A DNA stretch of 44,540 bases from CAZMXS01 sp964570325 (GCA_964570325.1 CAZMXS010000038.1:1-44540), one strand, 5' to 3'; positions 31,859 to 41,498 are shown, counted from the first letter of the stretch. Numbers and translations are program-made. Notes: generated from the letters alone by a model not told the origin.

Positions 31859-33139
31859 TCACGGCGCCCAGATCCACCAGACAAACAGGCTCGACGAAAC
31901 CACCGCGGCGGCCGTGAATGGAATGCCCGCGCTCATGAATTCGCGGAAGGTGACCACGCGCCCCTGCTTGCGCAGCATGCCGATGGCCACCACATTGGCT
32001 GAGGCGCCGATCGGCGTAATATTCCCGCCAAGGCATGCGCCAATCAGCAGGCCGTACATCAGCAGCGGCACCGGCGCGCCCAGCGTGTCCGCGACCTTCT
32101 GCGTCACGGGAATCATCGCGAGCAGGTACGGCACGTTATCCACAAAGGCCGAGATGAAAACGGAAAAAAGCACAATCGCCACGAACGCGGCCAGCACGCT
32201 GGCCCCGAACCGGCTTGACAGCCAGTCCGCGATGACATCCATCCAGCCCGATTCGCTTAACGCGCCGACCACGATAAACACGCCGACCAGAAAGAACGTG
32301 GTATCCCAGTCCAATTCACGCAGGAGGCTGCGCGCGGAACCCCATCGGGCGACGGCTTTGAACCAGATCAACCCCGCCGCCGCCAAAGTCAGCGTCAGCG
32401 TGCCCGCCAGCCATTTGAAATCCGGGTCGAACACGGACGTGACGGAGAGGCCGCCGATCAGCGCCAGCATCAGGCCCGTCGGCATCCATGACACCACCTT
32501 CTCGACCGTAACCATCTCAATTGGCTCGCCATGCTCGCGCAACAGCCAGGCCGAGACCGCAAGCGCCGCCAGCGCTCCAACCTGCACGGCAAAAAAAATG
32601 CCGGGGCGGCCATGGTAAACGAAGAAATCGTTGAAATTCATTTTCATATAGCCGCCGAGAATCATGCTCGGCGGGTCGCCGATCAGGGTCGCCGTCCCCT
32701 GCAGGTTGGAACAGATGGCGATCAGGATCAGCAGGCGAACCGGCGCGATTTGCAGTTTCTCGGCCAGGCTCAACGCCACCGGCGCCACCAGCAACACCAC
32801 GGCCACATTCTCGACGAACATGGATAACAACCCCGAAAGCGCGCAGACGGCCAGCATCGCGCCGCGCATCGTGCGGGTCTTGTCCACAAAGAACTCCGCC
32901 ATGACCGCCGGCATGCGCGAACGCATGAACAGGTCCGCCAGAATCAACGTGCCGAAGAACAGGGCGATGACGTTCCAGTTAACCAGCCGGACCAGCGCGT
33001 CGCGCCAACCCACCGCGCCGGTCGCCAGCAGCAGGACTGCGCCGCCGCAGGCAACCCACGAACGGCGCCTGGGCAGCGCGATAAACAACGCGTAACAAAG
33101 GATGAAAATCGCCAGACTGATCCACGCGGCAGCGTTCAT
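31859..33139 (-). CDS. SLC13/ArsB-NhaD superfamily membrane transporter
   Basis: This 426-residue protein has about 11 membrane helices. Conserved loops typical of the ion transporter superfamily are present twice: MFVENVAVVLLVAPV with SNLQGTATLIGDPPSM, and FVDNVPYLLAMIPV with CLGGNITPIGASANVV, both in re-entrant loops. This twofold symmetric layout is shared by ArsB, NhaD and CitM-like carriers, so the substrate (sodium, arsenite or an organic anion) cannot be settled. ATG 33139 is chosen. The gap to the DAHP synthase gene is 44 bp on the same strand, and co-transcription is possible. Confidence 0.82.
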   Translation of the reverse strand: MNAAAWISLAIFILCYALFIALPRRRSWVACGGAVLLLATGAVGWRDALVRLVNWNVIALFFGTLILADLFMRSRMPAVMAEFFVDKTRTMRGAMLAVCALSGLLSMFVENVAVVLLVAPVALSLAEKLQIAPVRLLILIAICSNLQGTATLIGDPPSMILGGYMKMNFNDFFVYHGRPGIFFAVQVGALAALAVSAWLLREHGEPIEMVTVEKVVSWMPTGLMLALIGGLSVTSVFDPDFKWLAGTLTLTLAAAGLIWFKAVARWGSARSLLRELDWDTTFFLVGVFIVVGALSESGWMDVIADWLSSRFGASVLAAFVAIVLFSVFISAFVDNVPYLLAMIPVTQKVADTLGAPVPLLMYGLLIGACLGGNITPIGASANVVAIGMLRKQGRVVTFREFMSAGIPFTAAAVVSSSLFVWWIWAP

Positions 33140-33327
33140 AAAGGCGGCGATTCTGCCGCAACCCCGCCGCCATTGCAAGTTCCCCTCTTATTCGGACTCG
33201 CCACCCCATCACCCCGCCATTAGCTCGACCGGGCGATGACTCCAGCTTGCAGGGCGGGGCGGCGTCCCGCGCCAGGATTGAAAAACAGTCTTGCTCTTTT
33301 TCCAATCATTGGAAAACTCAAGCCGAC

Positions 33328-34215
33328 ATGACCATTGGCGAGATGCTGCAAAAACGAACGCGCCCGCTGCTGTCCTTCGAGTTTTTTCCGCCGAAGGATG
33401 AAACGGGCGTGGAGTCGCTGAAACGGGCCGCGCAAAAACTGCTGGCCGCGCAGCCTGATTTCGTCACGGTCACCTACGGCGCCGGCGGTTCCACCCGGCA
33501 GCGAACCCTGGAAATCTGCGACACCCTCCGGCAAATGGGGTTCCGCGTGGTGATGCCGCATCTGACCTGCGTGGAAAATACACGGGGGGAGTTGGCCGGC
33601 ATCGTGGATGACCTTTATCGGCGGGGCTATCGCAACATTATGACGCTGCGCGGCGATCCGCCAAAAGGCGCGACGCAGTTCCAGGTGGCCGCCGGCGGTC
33701 TGGCGCACGCCTCCGACCTGGTCGCGCTGATCAAGCAACACCATCCCGACATTGGGTGCGGCGTGGCCGGCTATCCCGAAAAACATCCCGAGGCTGACAC
33801 GCTCGCGGCCGACATCCGCCATCTGAAGCTCAAAGTTGATGCCGGCGCGGACTTCATCACCACGCAACTGTTTTTTGAGAACCGATTCTACCTGGACTTT
33901 GTGGCGCGCTGCCGCGCGGCGGGAATTCATCAACCGATTGTCCCCGGCCTGCTGCCGGCCGTCTCGCTTGCGCAAGCCCAGCGAATGACCTCGCGCTGCC
34001 AGACCGCGCTGCCGGCCGCGCTGGCTGACGCGATGCAGGCGGCCGGCGGCGAGGGAGCCGCCGCCGAGCAGGTCGGCATCGAGTGGAGCGCGCGCCAGAT
34101 CCGCGAGTTGCTTGAACGCGACGTCCCCGGCATCCACCTTTACGTTCTCAACCGTTCCAAGGCAGCGCTTTCCCCTGCCTTGCTGGATTGCTTCGCGCGG
34201 TTCCGAAAGCCATAA
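33328..34215 (+). CDS. metF: 5,10-methylenetetrahydrofolate reductase
   Basis: This 295-residue TIM barrel with FAD reduces methylene-THF to methyl-THF for methionine synthesis. Motifs are LSFEFFPPKDE at the start with the catalytic Glu, FVTVTYGAGGSTR, HLTCVENTR, MTLRGDPPKG, GCGVAGYPEKHPEA and DFITTQLFFEN. The length is typical of bacterial MetF. ATG 33328 is the natural start; the frame is open further upstream. It converges with queG, with 23 bp between them. Confidence 0.95.
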   Translation: MTIGEMLQKRTRPLLSFEFFPPKDETGVESLKRAAQKLLAAQPDFVTVTYGAGGSTRQRTLEICDTLRQMGFRVVMPHLTCVENTRGELAGIVDDLYRRGYRNIMTLRGDPPKGATQFQVAAGGLAHASDLVALIKQHHPDIGCGVAGYPEKHPEADTLAADIRHLKLKVDAGADFITTQLFFENRFYLDFVARCRAAGIHQPIVPGLLPAVSLAQAQRMTSRCQTALPAALADAMQAAGGEGAAAEQVGIEWSARQIRELLERDVPGIHLYVLNRSKAALSPALLDCFARFRKP

Positions 34216-34238
34216 ACTGATCGTGCACCGGCCCCTTA

Positions 34239-35192
34239 TCAAGCCGACCGCGCGTTCTCCGCGGCCAGCCGCACGTTCCGCAGGAAACGCTGAAACCCGA
34301 TCCGCGCCACCGGTGTGCCGCCATATCGCTTTATGAAATCCGCCTCGCGCCAGGCCAATGCGTCGGCCAGGCGTGGGGCCGCAAGGTCCGGATCATAATC
34401 CAAAAAGCGCCTTCGGGAGGGTTGGGATAATTTACGGGTCCACGGGCACGCCGTGAGGCACTCATTACAGCCAAATACCCACCGGCCCAGCCGCGGACGC
34501 AGATCAGGCGCGATTTCGCCTCGATGTTCAATCGTCAGATAGGCGATACACCGGCGGCAGTCCAGCGTATATGGCGCCGCCAAGGCGCCGGTGGGGCATA
34601 CTTGCCGACACGCCTCGCAGTCGCCGCAAGGATCCGCCATGGTCGGCGGCGGGTCGTGATCCAGTTCCAAATCCAGCAGCAATTCCCCGAGCAACACATA
34701 GCTGCCCAGTTGCGGATGGATCAATTGCGTGTTCTTGCCACAGACACCCAAACCGGCCGACGCGGCCAAATCTTTTTCGAGAATCGGTCCGTTATCGGCA
34801 AACGCCATCCATTGCACCGGATGGCCGCACGCCGTCGTGATGCGGCCGGCGAGTTCGGCCAGCATGGGCCGCATGATGTCATGATAGTCGCGGCCCCAGG
34901 CATAACGGGCGACGCGACCGCGCGCGGGGTCATCCCAGATCGCGGCCGGCGGTTCCCGCGTGAAATAGGAGAGCGCCACCACCACCGCCGACCGAGCAGC
35001 GGGCATCACCCGCCGGGGATCGGCGCGCCGCTCCGGCGCGCGCGCCAACCAGCGCATGTCGGCGGCGTAGCCGGCATCCAACCAGCGCAGCCAGGCATCG
35101 GCATGCGGCGCCCGGGCAGCAGGCGCAAAACCGACCGCGTCGAATCCAAGGTCCAGCGCCAGGCGCCGGATGCTTTCCTGTAAATCCCGCAT
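34239..35192 (-). CDS. queG: Epoxyqueuosine reductase QueG
   Basis: This 317-residue cobalamin-dependent iron-sulfur enzyme makes the last step of queuosine tRNA modification. It has the DUF1730 N-terminal part (LGFDAVGFAPA, VVALSYF, RYAWGRDYHDIM, ADNGPILEKDLA with the catalytic Asp). Two 4Fe-4S clusters follow: CGDCEACRQVCPTGAL with CRRCIAYLTIEHRG, and CNECLTACPW. The C-terminal HEAT-like extension found in some QueG proteins is short here. Confidence 0.94.
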   Translation of the reverse strand: MRDLQESIRRLALDLGFDAVGFAPAARAPHADAWLRWLDAGYAADMRWLARAPERRADPRRVMPAARSAVVVALSYFTREPPAAIWDDPARGRVARYAWGRDYHDIMRPMLAELAGRITTACGHPVQWMAFADNGPILEKDLAASAGLGVCGKNTQLIHPQLGSYVLLGELLLDLELDHDPPPTMADPCGDCEACRQVCPTGALAAPYTLDCRRCIAYLTIEHRGEIAPDLRPRLGRWVFGCNECLTACPWTRKLSQPSRRRFLDYDPDLAAPRLADALAWREADFIKRYGGTPVARIGFQRFLRNVRLAAENARSA

Positions 35193-35274
35193 GACCGGGG
35201 GCTAACCCAAAAGCCAGGCACCCCTCTTGTGCGCCGGGCGCATCCGGCTCGGGGTCGTGCCAGCCGCCATGCGG

Positions 35275-35616
35275 CTACTTGCCCAACGCCTCGAGCGCGT
35301 CCAGGACATAAGGCATGTAAGTGAACGAGGGGCCGCCTTGCATCACCACGGCGACCGTCGCGGCCTCGATGATTTCCGCGCGCGTCGCGCCGGCGTCGAG
35401 GCATTTTTTCACGTGCAGGTTGATGCACGGCGCGCAGCGCACGGCCACGCCCAGCGCCAGCGCAATCAGCTCCTTGTGCTTCAGGGAGATCGCGCCATCC
35501 TTCATCACACCTGTAAAAAGGGCGTTGAAACCCTTGAGCATGTCCGGCGCCTGCGCCGTCAGTTGGCCCATATCCCGCTTGTATTTCTCAAAAAACAACT
35601 TTACATCGTCCGCCAT
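35275..35616 (-). CDS. Carboxymuconolactone decarboxylase/AhpD-like protein
   Basis: This 113-residue helical protein has KHKELIALALGVAVRCAPC and INLHVKKCLDAGATRAEI. The CAPC pair followed by H is the AhpD-type redox motif. Such proteins often act in peroxide defence, although some are true decarboxylases. It overlaps the start of nothing downstream; its start overlaps the end of the 35601-35984 gene by 16 bp. Confidence 0.88.
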   Translation of the reverse strand: MADDVKLFFEKYKRDMGQLTAQAPDMLKGFNALFTGVMKDGAISLKHKELIALALGVAVRCAPCINLHVKKCLDAGATRAEIIEAATVAVVMQGGPSFTYMPYVLDALEALGK

Positions 35617-35984
35617 ATTGCCGCTCCTTTCGCCTGCATTTGACTGTTGAGATTAGCATAGATAGCCAGTGTGTCACGATACGATGAGTAATCCTTCTCT
35701 CCGGGGCTGCTGGAAGGCGCAGCCGTCAACGCCGAACTAATCGCCACAGGTTGTGACACCGCCATGTCGGTCGCTGCATCGAGCATAAACGACTGGACCT
35801 CGCCGATCGGCGTTCGAGTAATGACACCCGCCAAGGTTTTAACTACAAGCAAGCCGTCTTCAAACCCAAGAATCGTGCAGTCGCGCATGGTCCCAGTCGT
35901 TTTGAAATCAACGATGTCAGCCCTGATCGCAACGAACAACAAATTCATCATCAGTAGGATCGGGATCAGAACCCGCCAACGCAT
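35601..35984 (-). CDS. Small exported hypothetical protein
   Basis: This 127-residue protein has a signal peptide (MRWRVLIPILLMMNLLFVAIRA). The mature part begins DIVDFKTTGTMRDCTILG and has short beta strands (LLVVKTLAGVITRTPIGEVQSF) like an LSM/SH3-type small barrel. A low-complexity Ser/Ala/Pro tail follows. GGAG lies eight bases upstream of ATG 35984. No family was recognised. Confidence 0.65.
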   Translation of the reverse strand: MRWRVLIPILLMMNLLFVAIRADIVDFKTTGTMRDCTILGFEDGLLVVKTLAGVITRTPIGEVQSFMLDAATDMAVSQPVAISSALTAAPSSSPGEKDYSSYRDTLAIYANLNSQMQAKGAAIWRTM

Positions 35985-36145
35985 AGCATGTCTCCATTTT
36001 CGGGCCTGAAAGCATCGTGTATTCGGCGTTTCTTGACAAGCTGGTCTTCGGCATTCGCCTTTTTTCTTCAGCCGACGCAACGGGCCGGCCGCGGTTCATC
36101 TGGCGGCGCAGGCCAACGGCCGCCTGGCGCGCGGCGGTCGCGCCG

Positions 36146-37750
36146 CTAAAATTCGCGGACAAGCTGGCCGACGGGGCTCTGGCCGGTGAACGGCAGATCG
36201 CCGAACCAGGCGGACACCGCGGCCCGCTGGCTGTGGGCCGAAGAGGAATGCGCGTTGATGTAGTTCGGCAGGCCGCTGAACTGCCGCAGGTGGTAAGGCG
36301 AGCCGAACGAGGTGAACACCGCGCACGGATGATCCAGGTGGAACCCGTGCATGAACAGCCGGTTATGCACGCCGACCGAGCGCACCGTGTTCACTCCCCA
36401 GCAGGCCTTGAAATGGAAGTTCACGAACACCGCGTCAAACTGCGGCGCGATGTCATGGAACCCGTAGGCTGGATTCAGAAAATGTTCCACCGCGAACCCC
36501 CGCGCACGCAGCGCAGCGTCAACTTCCGTCAGTTCGCCGCTATCGGCGGTCAGCGTCACTGTCGCCACGCGGGCGCCGGGCTTCAAGCCCCGGACCGGCA
36601 ACCGGCCGTTCACGTCGCGCACCCGGACCAGTGCGCGCTCCGCAATCGTACGGCTGGCGGCTTCAAATTCCCGCCGCTGATCCGGCGTCGGCCCCGGACC
36701 CTCAAACTCGCCGCGATGCAGGTTGAGCCGCGCCTTGAACTCCAGAACCCGGCGGGCCGCTTCGTCCACCCGCTCCGCCGGCAGCTCGCCGGAATCCGCG
36801 GCAGAGACCAGCAGGTAAAAATCCTCCGGCAGGCGCGGAAACAACAGCATATCGCAACCCGCGGTAATGCACTGGACCGTGCGCTCGCGGCGGTTCAGGT
36901 ACCCCGAAACGCCGCCCATGCTCATGTCATCGGTAACCACCAGGCCCTGGAATCCCAGTTCGCGGCGCAGCAAATCGGTGATAATGCGCCGATTGACAGT
37001 GGCCGGCCGCAACGCGCCGCGTGCGTCCGTTTCCGGATCCCAGGCCGGCAGCGCGATATGCCCGGCCATCAGGCTCCAAACTCCCTGCGCGAAGGCGGCC
37101 GCGAACGGGCGAGCCGACACGGCTTTCCACTTTTCGAGCGGCAGGGAGTTCACGGTTGTCACCGTATGCTGATCGAAGTCGTCCACGCCATCGCCAGGAA
37201 AATGCTTAACGCACGCCGCCAGACCGTTTTCCTGCATCCCGCGTACAATCGCGCACACCAGCCGGGCCACGCGCTCCGGCCGGTCCCCCAGCGAGCGCGT
37301 GGCGGCGATTGGATTGTCGGGGTTGACGTTGACGTCGGCCACCGGCGCGAACGTCCAGTGGATGCCGGCGGCGCGCCCTTCAAGCGCCGCGGCCCGGCCC
37401 ATCGCCAACGCCAGTCGCTCATCGTCCGCGGCGCCAAGCGCCAGCAAGTCCGGAAACTCGACGGCGCCCGTGACGATGTTGCCCGCGCCGCACTCCAGGT
37501 CAGCCGCGATCACCAGCGGCACGCGCGCGAGTTTTTGCAGACCGCGCGTGATCCGATGGTGTTCCGCGAGGGACTGCCCAAAAACAAACGCGCCCCCGAG
37601 CGGTATCTCCGACAACAGGGCGCTGACTTTCTCGAAGTTCCCCGGCCCCCAGGCGACGGGCAGCAGCAGTTGCGCAATCCGCTCGTTTCGCGATAGCGAC
37701 CGGAAAACATGGTCAACCCAGTTTTGTTGTTCCGCGGACAAAATATTCAT
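36146..37750 (-). CDS. Glycoside hydrolase family 3, beta-N-acetylhexosaminidase-like
   Basis: This 534-residue protein has a GH3 N-terminal barrel with IAADLECGAGNI, FAPVADVNVNPDNPI, the signature KHFPGDGVDDFDQH (acid/base dyad region) and VTDDMSMGG, which carries the nucleophile Asp. The C-terminal third resembles a GH3 C-terminal domain. The KHFPG(D/H)G motif and DDMSMGG are typical of NagZ-like N-acetylhexosaminidases. No signal peptide is present, so it should act in the cytoplasm on imported sugars. The ABC importer genes lie directly upstream. The frame extends beyond 37750, but that part is antisense shadow of the permease region. Confidence 0.9.
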   Translation of the reverse strand: MNILSAEQQNWVDHVFRSLSRNERIAQLLLPVAWGPGNFEKVSALLSEIPLGGAFVFGQSLAEHHRITRGLQKLARVPLVIAADLECGAGNIVTGAVEFPDLLALGAADDERLALAMGRAAALEGRAAGIHWTFAPVADVNVNPDNPIAATRSLGDRPERVARLVCAIVRGMQENGLAACVKHFPGDGVDDFDQHTVTTVNSLPLEKWKAVSARPFAAAFAQGVWSLMAGHIALPAWDPETDARGALRPATVNRRIITDLLRRELGFQGLVVTDDMSMGGVSGYLNRRERTVQCITAGCDMLLFPRLPEDFYLLVSAADSGELPAERVDEAARRVLEFKARLNLHRGEFEGPGPTPDQRREFEAASRTIAERALVRVRDVNGRLPVRGLKPGARVATVTLTADSGELTEVDAALRARGFAVEHFLNPAYGFHDIAPQFDAVFVNFHFKACWGVNTVRSVGVHNRLFMHGFHLDHPCAVFTSFGSPYHLRQFSGLPNYINAHSSSAHSQRAAVSAWFGDLPFTGQSPVGQLVREF

Positions 37751-37827
37751 TGCCAGGCGTTCCCACTTTGTTAACGCAACCTTTTCTTCACCGGTGTAGC
37801 CGTCATCAATCGGGCGGGAGCGCCCGG

Positions 37828-38961
37828 CTAGCCCTTCAACCCCGTCATCGAGATGCCCTCGATGAAGGTCTTCTGGGTAAAGAAAAACAGGACAATCACC
37901 GGCAGAACGATCAGCGTGCTGGCGGCCATTAGGTAGTGCCATTCGGTGCCGCCGTGCTGGCTCTGGAAGAACTGCAGGCCGAGCGCGAGGGTAAAATCGC
38001 TTTGGTTCGTCAGATAGATCAGGGGGCCGAGGAAGTCGTTCCAAGTGCCCATGAACTGAAACAGCGCAACGACCATCAGGGCGGGCCGGCACAGCGGCAG
38101 GATGATCTGCCAGAAGATACGAAACTCGCTGCAGCCATCAATGCGCGCCGCGTCGGAAAGATCCTTCGGGATACCCAGAAAGAACTGCCGCAGCAGGAAG
38201 ACGTTGAAGGCCCCAGCGCAGAACGAACCAACCCAAAGCGGCTTGAGCGTGCCGATCCAGCCCAACGCGCGGAACAGGGTATAAACCGGCACCATCACCA
38301 CCGGAAACGGGATCATCATCGTCGCCAGCGCCAGCACGAAGACCTGGTTGCGGCCGCGCCATGGGATGCGCGCGAAGCCGTAGGCCGCCAGCGCGCTGGA
38401 AGCGACCGTCCCGATCACCGTCAGGAAACAGAGGATCAGCGTATTCCGCAGGTACTGCGGAAAATACTTCATCGCCTGGATCGCCTTAGAGAAATTGTTC
38501 CAGCGCGGCGCGGCCTTGCGCACCAACTGGTCCGGCGCAACGACATCCCAGTCGTCGGCCCCCGCCTCGGTCGTATCCGCGACCACGCGCACCCACGGCC
38601 GCGCCGCCGTGCCGGGAATCTCCTTGAGCACGGTCGCCGCCACCGCCACATCCCCGGCCGGACCCCGTGTAATGATTTTTCCATCCACCACCTGGTCGGG
38701 CAGCATGATCCGCTTCTCGCCCGTCGAGGTTATACGCACCAGCACGGAGGGGACGGTGATCTGATCGCCCTGCTTGACGGGCTTGAGCGTGGCGCCATCC
38801 TTCACGAACAATTGGTAAGGAATCCAAGTCGGCGGCATGGACATGGTCTGGTCAATCGGCTTGAGCGCGGTGACGATCATCCACAGCAACGGAACCAGGA
38901 AGATCGCCGAACCGGCGACCAGCAGCGCATAGATAATCAGGCGTCCGATAAATGATTTCAT
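37828..38961 (-). CDS. Sugar ABC transporter permease (MalG-like) with a large periplasmic insertion
   Basis: This 377-residue permease has TM1 IYALLVAGSAIFLVPLLWMIV, then about 110 extra residues (about 50-160). Five helices follow, including the EAA loop AARIDGCSEFRIFWQIILPL. Normal MalG-type permeases are about 280 residues, so the extra segment, predicted to be periplasmic and beta-rich, is unusual. It may contact the binding protein. Its start lies five bases after the stop of the preceding permease gene. Confidence 0.9.
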   Translation of the reverse strand: MKSFIGRLIIYALLVAGSAIFLVPLLWMIVTALKPIDQTMSMPPTWIPYQLFVKDGATLKPVKQGDQITVPSVLVRITSTGEKRIMLPDQVVDGKIITRGPAGDVAVAATVLKEIPGTAARPWVRVVADTTEAGADDWDVVAPDQLVRKAAPRWNNFSKAIQAMKYFPQYLRNTLILCFLTVIGTVASSALAAYGFARIPWRGRNQVFVLALATMMIPFPVVMVPVYTLFRALGWIGTLKPLWVGSFCAGAFNVFLLRQFFLGIPKDLSDAARIDGCSEFRIFWQIILPLCRPALMVVALFQFMGTWNDFLGPLIYLTNQSDFTLALGLQFFQSQHGGTEWHYLMAASTLIVLPVIVLFFFTQKTFIEGISMTGLKG

Positions 38962-38965
38962 CGCC

Positions 38966-39850
38966 TCACTCCCCGGCGTAATAGATGTGTTTGCGGGTGC
39001 TCTTGGTCGCGATCCATGTCAAGCCGAGGATCAGCAGGAACAGCACCCAGGCCATCGCACAGGCGTATCCCATCTGGAGATAATTGAACGCATTATCGTA
39101 AATGTAGACCGCGTAGAACAGCGCCGAGCGATTCGGCCCGCCGCCGCCGAACATAATGTAAGGACCGGCAAAGACCTGCAGCGCGCCGATGATGCCCATG
39201 ATCAGGTTGAAGTAGATTACCGGCGAGATCATCGGGATCGTGATATGCCAAAGTTTGTGCCAGGCGGTGGCGCCGTCAATGTCCGCCGACTCATACAACT
39301 CGCGCGAAACATCCTGCAACGCGGCCAGATAGATCACCACCGTGCCGCCGACGCCCCACAGCGAGGTCAGGATTAGCGAAGGCTTGGTCCAATTCTGGTC
39401 GGCCAGCCAGTTGGGCCCCTTGATACCCAACAATCCCAGCGCATAGTTGAGCAGGCCGAACTTGCCATTGAACAACCAGAGCCAGATCATCGCAATCGCC
39501 ACCGCCGGCACCAAAGATGGCAGAAAGAAGAATGTCCGGAACGCGGGCCGGCCCCGGACCGAGTTATTCAACAGGACCGCGATCAACAGCGCCAGCACCA
39601 GGCACAGCGGCAGAGAGAAGGCGGCATAGTAGAAAGTATTGTAGAGCGACTTCCAGAACACGTTGTCCGTAACCATCTGCTGGTAGTTCAGCGTACCGAT
39701 CCAGATCGGCTTGGAGAGCACGTCATAGTCGCAGAACGAGTAGTAGAGCGACATCCCCACCGGGTAGACGGTAAAAGCGAGAAAGCCAACGATCCACGGG
39801 CTGATGAAGGCCAGCCCCATGCCAAGTGTGCGCCATTCGCCGCGGGTCAT
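38966..39850 (-). CDS. Sugar ABC transporter permease (MalF-like)
   Basis: This 294-residue permease has six helices and the EAA loop ESADIDGATAWHKLWHITIPM. The first helix ends in FTVYPVGMSLYYSF, as usual for UgpA/MalF-type proteins. ATG 39850 overlaps the TGA of the binding-protein gene in an ATGA. It pairs with the 37828 permease as the membrane pore of one importer. No ATPase gene is in the operon; a shared MsmK/UgpC-type ATPase elsewhere is likely. Confidence 0.93.
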   Translation of the reverse strand: MTRGEWRTLGMGLAFISPWIVGFLAFTVYPVGMSLYYSFCDYDVLSKPIWIGTLNYQQMVTDNVFWKSLYNTFYYAAFSLPLCLVLALLIAVLLNNSVRGRPAFRTFFFLPSLVPAVAIAMIWLWLFNGKFGLLNYALGLLGIKGPNWLADQNWTKPSLILTSLWGVGGTVVIYLAALQDVSRELYESADIDGATAWHKLWHITIPMISPVIYFNLIMGIIGALQVFAGPYIMFGGGGPNRSALFYAVYIYDNAFNYLQMGYACAMAWVLFLLILGLTWIATKSTRKHIYYAGE

Positions 39851-41274
39851 TGTTCGCTCCATTGCTTCACGCGTTGTTCCTTCACCAGATCCCAGCGCGC
39901 CAATACGCGATCGAAGCGCGCCTGGACGCGCTGCTGCACCGTGTCCAGCGCCTTGGACGGCGACACCAGCAGCGAGAAGACCTGGCCATAGGCGACGTTC
40001 ATCTCATCCTGGTACTCCGTCCAGACCACCAGCCGCGGCGTCGAGCGCGCGTTCGGACTCTTGGCCAGCCGGATAAAGGTCTCAATGTAGCGGTTGGGGT
40101 GTCGCTTGATAAAATCATCGCTCATCACCGCCAGCGGCGAGAACTTGCGCTGGCCGAGGCAAAGTTTTTCCATTGGCCCCTGCGAGTTGACATACTTGAT
40201 GAACTCAAAGGCCTCCCGCGGATGCCGCGCGCCGCGCGGAATGCAAAGGATATCGCCTTCGGCGATGGTGACATCGGGGTATTTCTCGGGATCCCATGCC
40301 GGAAACGGGGCCGCGCCCCACTCCAGCGTCGGGGCATATTTATCAATGAAGTTGTAGAGCCAGACACCTTGCAGAACCATCGCGATCTGGCCGGCCAGGA
40401 AGGGATTCTGCGGCGATGAGAAGTTGCCGAAAGATGAGCCGAATGTGCGCATGTTCTCGAGCCCGTACTTTTTCGGATACGACTCGAACCAAGTCAGCGC
40501 CTGAACATTCTCCGGGCTGTTGGCCAGAATTTTGCGGTCGTGGTCCCAGATATCGCCGCCAAACCAGTAGCACCAGAGGGGGTTCCACCAACCCGGCTCG
40601 GCCGGGGAGAACCCCAATTGAACGATATCGAACTTGCGGGACTCCTTCTCGGCCGGCGTCAGGTCGGAATAGCGAACCCGTTCCTTTTTCCCATTACGTT
40701 CCACCGCCACAACGGTCAACTGTTCAGCCATTCGGTCCAGCTCGGCGATGCTCCGCGGCGGGCGCTCAGGATCCAGGCCGGCCTCGCGGAACATCTTCTT
40801 GTTCCAATGCAGCGCGAGCGAAGCCGGCGTGGATGGCAAGGCCCAGGTAAAGCCGTGATTGCGGCATATCTCCCAGTAAACTGGAATATAGCGGTCCTTG
40901 GTAATGCCGGCCTGCTCCAGCATTCGGTCCAACGGAGTGAGCGCGCCTTTCTCGGCGTAAGTATTGATGTTGAAACCCCAGAGGCCGGCAATGTCGGGCG
41001 GATTGCCGCCGGCTGTGGCCAGCATCATCTTGCGGTCAATCGTGCTAACCGTCAGACGCTCAACCCAAATGTTGGTTTGGGACTCGTTAAAGTCCTTGAT
41101 GACCGCATCCATCGCCTCGCCTTCAAAACCAGTCCACTTTTCCCAGTAAGTGACGATGGTCCGCCCATCGGGCGTTTTATCGTCCGGCGCCTTTGTGCAA
41201 CCGGTTACAATAAACAACACCACAATCACGACCACGGCGCAAAGCGCGCCGCGCATTGCCATGAAAATCCTCAT
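39847..41274 (-). CDS. Extracellular solute-binding lipoprotein of a sugar ABC importer
   Basis: This 475-residue family 1 binding protein has a lipoprotein signal with lipobox VTGC (Cys26). Further features are ATAGGNPPDIAGLWG, the hydrophobic hinge region and WALPSTPASLALHWNKKMF, typical of MalE/UgpB-like proteins. GAGGGACC precedes the ATG. It is the first gene of the binding protein - permease - permease - GH3 operon. The ligand is unknown; the linked GH3 enzyme suggests an amino-sugar or glucan oligosaccharide. Confidence 0.92.
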   Translation of the reverse strand: MRIFMAMRGALCAVVVIVVLFIVTGCTKAPDDKTPDGRTIVTYWEKWTGFEGEAMDAVIKDFNESQTNIWVERLTVSTIDRKMMLATAGGNPPDIAGLWGFNINTYAEKGALTPLDRMLEQAGITKDRYIPVYWEICRNHGFTWALPSTPASLALHWNKKMFREAGLDPERPPRSIAELDRMAEQLTVVAVERNGKKERVRYSDLTPAEKESRKFDIVQLGFSPAEPGWWNPLWCYWFGGDIWDHDRKILANSPENVQALTWFESYPKKYGLENMRTFGSSFGNFSSPQNPFLAGQIAMVLQGVWLYNFIDKYAPTLEWGAAPFPAWDPEKYPDVTIAEGDILCIPRGARHPREAFEFIKYVNSQGPMEKLCLGQRKFSPLAVMSDDFIKRHPNRYIETFIRLAKSPNARSTPRLVVWTEYQDEMNVAYGQVFSLLVSPSKALDTVQQRVQARFDRVLARWDLVKEQRVKQWSEQ

Positions 41275-41432
41275 CGGTCCCTCTTGATTGGGAAAAGCGT
41301 CTTTCTTATAGCCAGTCAGTCCGGGCGAAGCAAATGATATTCGCGCGGAAGTTGCCGGGGGGAGCAGGACGCATCCGTCAAAGCGCTATCCTTCCAAGGC
41401 CAACGGCGCCGCGGGAAAATAACGACCCTTGT

Positions 41433-41459
41433 CCCGGGCTTTTAGCCCGGATTTTTTTT
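41433..41459 (+). terminator. Rho-independent terminator upstream of fusA
   Basis: CCGGGC-TTTTA-GCCCGG with flanking C/G pairs is followed by eight T residues (41452-41459). It lies on the plus strand 92 bp before fusA, with no plus-strand gene upstream of it in the intergenic space. It is therefore either the end of an upstream leader or small RNA, or an attenuator. Confidence 0.75.
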
Positions 41460-41469
41460 GCTTTTCACC

Positions 41470-41498
41470 TTGCACTTGTCCGGTCTTGTCGCCATATT
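41470..41498 (+). promoter_or_regulatory. Candidate fusA promoter
   Basis: TTGCAC (41470-41475), a 17-nt spacer and CATATT (41493-41498) lie just after the terminator and 52 bp before the fusA ATG. This would give a leader of about 45 nt. Another box pair, TTGATT with TTATAG at 41284-41311, lies before the terminator. Confidence 0.4.

Noticed and set aside
36017..37696. 559-codon plus-strand frame opposite the GH3 gene
   Set aside because: Antisense shadow of a gene with intact catalytic motifs; its composition is not protein-like.
37751..38092. N-terminal extension of the GH3 frame
   Set aside because: It lies over the intergenic space and the end of the permease gene, and its residues are not GH3-like. 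ATG 37750 starts the conserved part.
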